Positions 63,851-64,000 of a DNA stretch of 64,000 nt are shown piece by piece. This DNA is from Alitta virens (lineage: Eukaryota; Annelida; Polychaeta; Phyllodocida; Nereididae). The notes under the pieces are model-generated. The model saw only the letters and a list, made by a program, of their open reading frames with translations, was not told where the DNA came from and did no database searches. Numbering within the stretch: the stretch's first letter is position 1; every line of letters begins with the position of its first letter. The stretch lies in contig OW028579.1 of the NCBI GenBank assembly GCA_932294295.1, forward strand, positions 9,050,370-9,114,369, given 5' to 3'. The position numbers and the translations under genes were made by a program.

Positions 63851-64000
63851 TGTTGACAGTTTAATGTTGACAGCTTAATGTTGACAGCTTAATGTCGGCA
63901 GCTTAATGTTGCCAGCTTAATGTTGACAGCTTAATGTTGATAGCTTAATGTTGACAGCTTAATGTTGACAGCCTAATGTTGACAGCTTAATGTGGACAGC
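63850..64000. repeat. Right-edge fragment of an L2-type block
   Basis: After the 1643-bp copy the order AGTTTAATG, GTCGGC, GTTGCC, GATAGC, AGCCTAATG and GTGGAC (G at 63992) appears, as at 31.05-31.21, 39.46-39.61 and 45.34-45.48 kb. In those places L2 follows about 190 bp after GTGGAC, so an L2 block probably starts just outside the window. The window begins at the same GTGGAC variant (G at 6). Confidence 0.8.

Larger units (their letters stand above)
1..64000 (+). repeat. 14/17-bp satellite array filling the whole window
   Basis: Every stretch reads as head-to-tail copies of TTAATGTTGACAGC (14 bp) or of the same unit with an added TTG (17 bp). Common variants are GATAGC, GACGGC, GACGAT, GTCGAC, GCCAGC, AGTTTAATG, AGCCTAATG, AGCTTGATG and GCTCAATG. 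All copies have the same orientation and no insertion interrupts them. The array is non-coding by structure: the unit carries TAA and TGA in one frame on the + strand and TAA on the - strand. Because 14 and 17 are both 2 modulo 3, a pure run meets a stop in every frame within 42 bp. No gene, RNA gene, promoter, terminator or origin is supported anywhere. This is eukaryotic-type satellite DNA by inference; chromosomal location and species are unknown. The array is open at both ends. Confidence 0.98.

Noticed and set aside
1..64000. CRISPR array
   Set aside because: Units are contiguous 14/17-mers without unique spacers, repeat-spacer alternation or cas genes.
1..64000. TTGACA as bacterial -35 promoter boxes
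   Set aside because: The hexamer is simply part of the unit and occurs thousands of times. No consistent TATAAT follows at 17 bp, and there are no genes to drive.
1..64000. Protein-coding repeat (silk-, mucin- or antifreeze-like)
   Set aside because: Units of 14 and 17 bp rotate the frame and bring TAA and TGA into each frame about every 42 bp on the + strand and TAA on the - strand. No long frame can stay open.
1..64000. Telomere repeat
   Set aside because: The unit does not resemble TTAGGG, TTTAGGG, TTAGG or related G-rich repeats, and it is longer and AT-rich. Subtelomeric location remains possible.
1..64000. CENP-B box within the unit
   Set aside because: I found no match to the TTCG....A..CGGG pattern. 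Centromere function cannot be excluded, but this motif gives no support.
1..64000. Hairpin-forming or cruciform repeat
   Set aside because: Within a unit only 3-bp stems (TGT/ACA, GCT/AGC) are available. The TGTCGACA and GTTAAC palindromes in variants are 6-8 bp and isolated. No long inverted repeat exists because all units have one orientation.
1..64000. Purely artificial or simulated sequence
   Set aside because: The nested duplications with shared private mutations and later unit-level indels form a consistent history that is natural for a satellite. An assembly artefact in particular copies (for example the 3515-bp pair) remains possible and is listed as a check.

Overview
The whole 64 kb window is one uninterrupted tandem-repeat array. 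The basic unit is 14 bp, written here as TTAATGTTGACAGC (about 36% G+C), mixed with a 17 bp form that carries one extra TTG (GTTGTTGACAGC...). From the mean unit length I estimate about 4,300-4,500 units; this is not a count. I saw no unique sequence, protein gene, RNA gene, transposon or inversion, and every unit lies in the same orientation. The array runs off both ends, so its true length and flanks are unknown. This is typical of eukaryotic satellite DNA (centromeric, pericentromeric, subtelomeric or another heterochromatic block). It is not typical of a bacterial or viral genome. I do not recognise the unit and cannot name the species.

The interest lies in the higher-order structure. Variant units act as landmarks: L1 = CTCAATTTTGAC (30 sites), L2 = GACATCTGAATATTG (17 sites), L3 = GACTACTTAATG (16 sites). 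They recur in fixed order and show that the array grew by repeated segmental duplication at several scales, with periods of about 1.54, 2.7, 3.2, 3.5, 5.4-5.9, 7.4 and 14.2 kb. Layout: 1-11.2 kb, related blocks at 3.4-3.6 kb and a tandem pair of about 3.2 kb; 11.8-28.45 kb, three successive blocks of about 5.80, 5.45 and 5.43 kb; 27.9-30.96 kb, a tandem pair of about 1.53 kb; 33.5-38.97 kb, a tandem pair of about 2.7 kb; 38.75-45.9 kb, a copy of 24.6-31.6 kb; 46.04-53.07 kb, a very recent tandem pair with a constant 3515 bp offset; 53-58.2 kb, a mosaic of shorter copied patches; 58.2-62.2 kb, a copy of 50.8-54.75 kb; 60.55-63.85 kb, a 1643 bp tandem pair.

There are no genes to act together. 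The plausible mechanisms are replication slippage at the unit level (14 versus 17 bp, runs of one variant) and unequal exchange or amplification at the kilobase level. Offsets between copies that are constant to the base imply recent events. Offsets that drift in steps of 14 or 42 bp show later gain or loss of whole units. All block boundaries are approximate, because most exchanges fall inside runs of identical canonical units.
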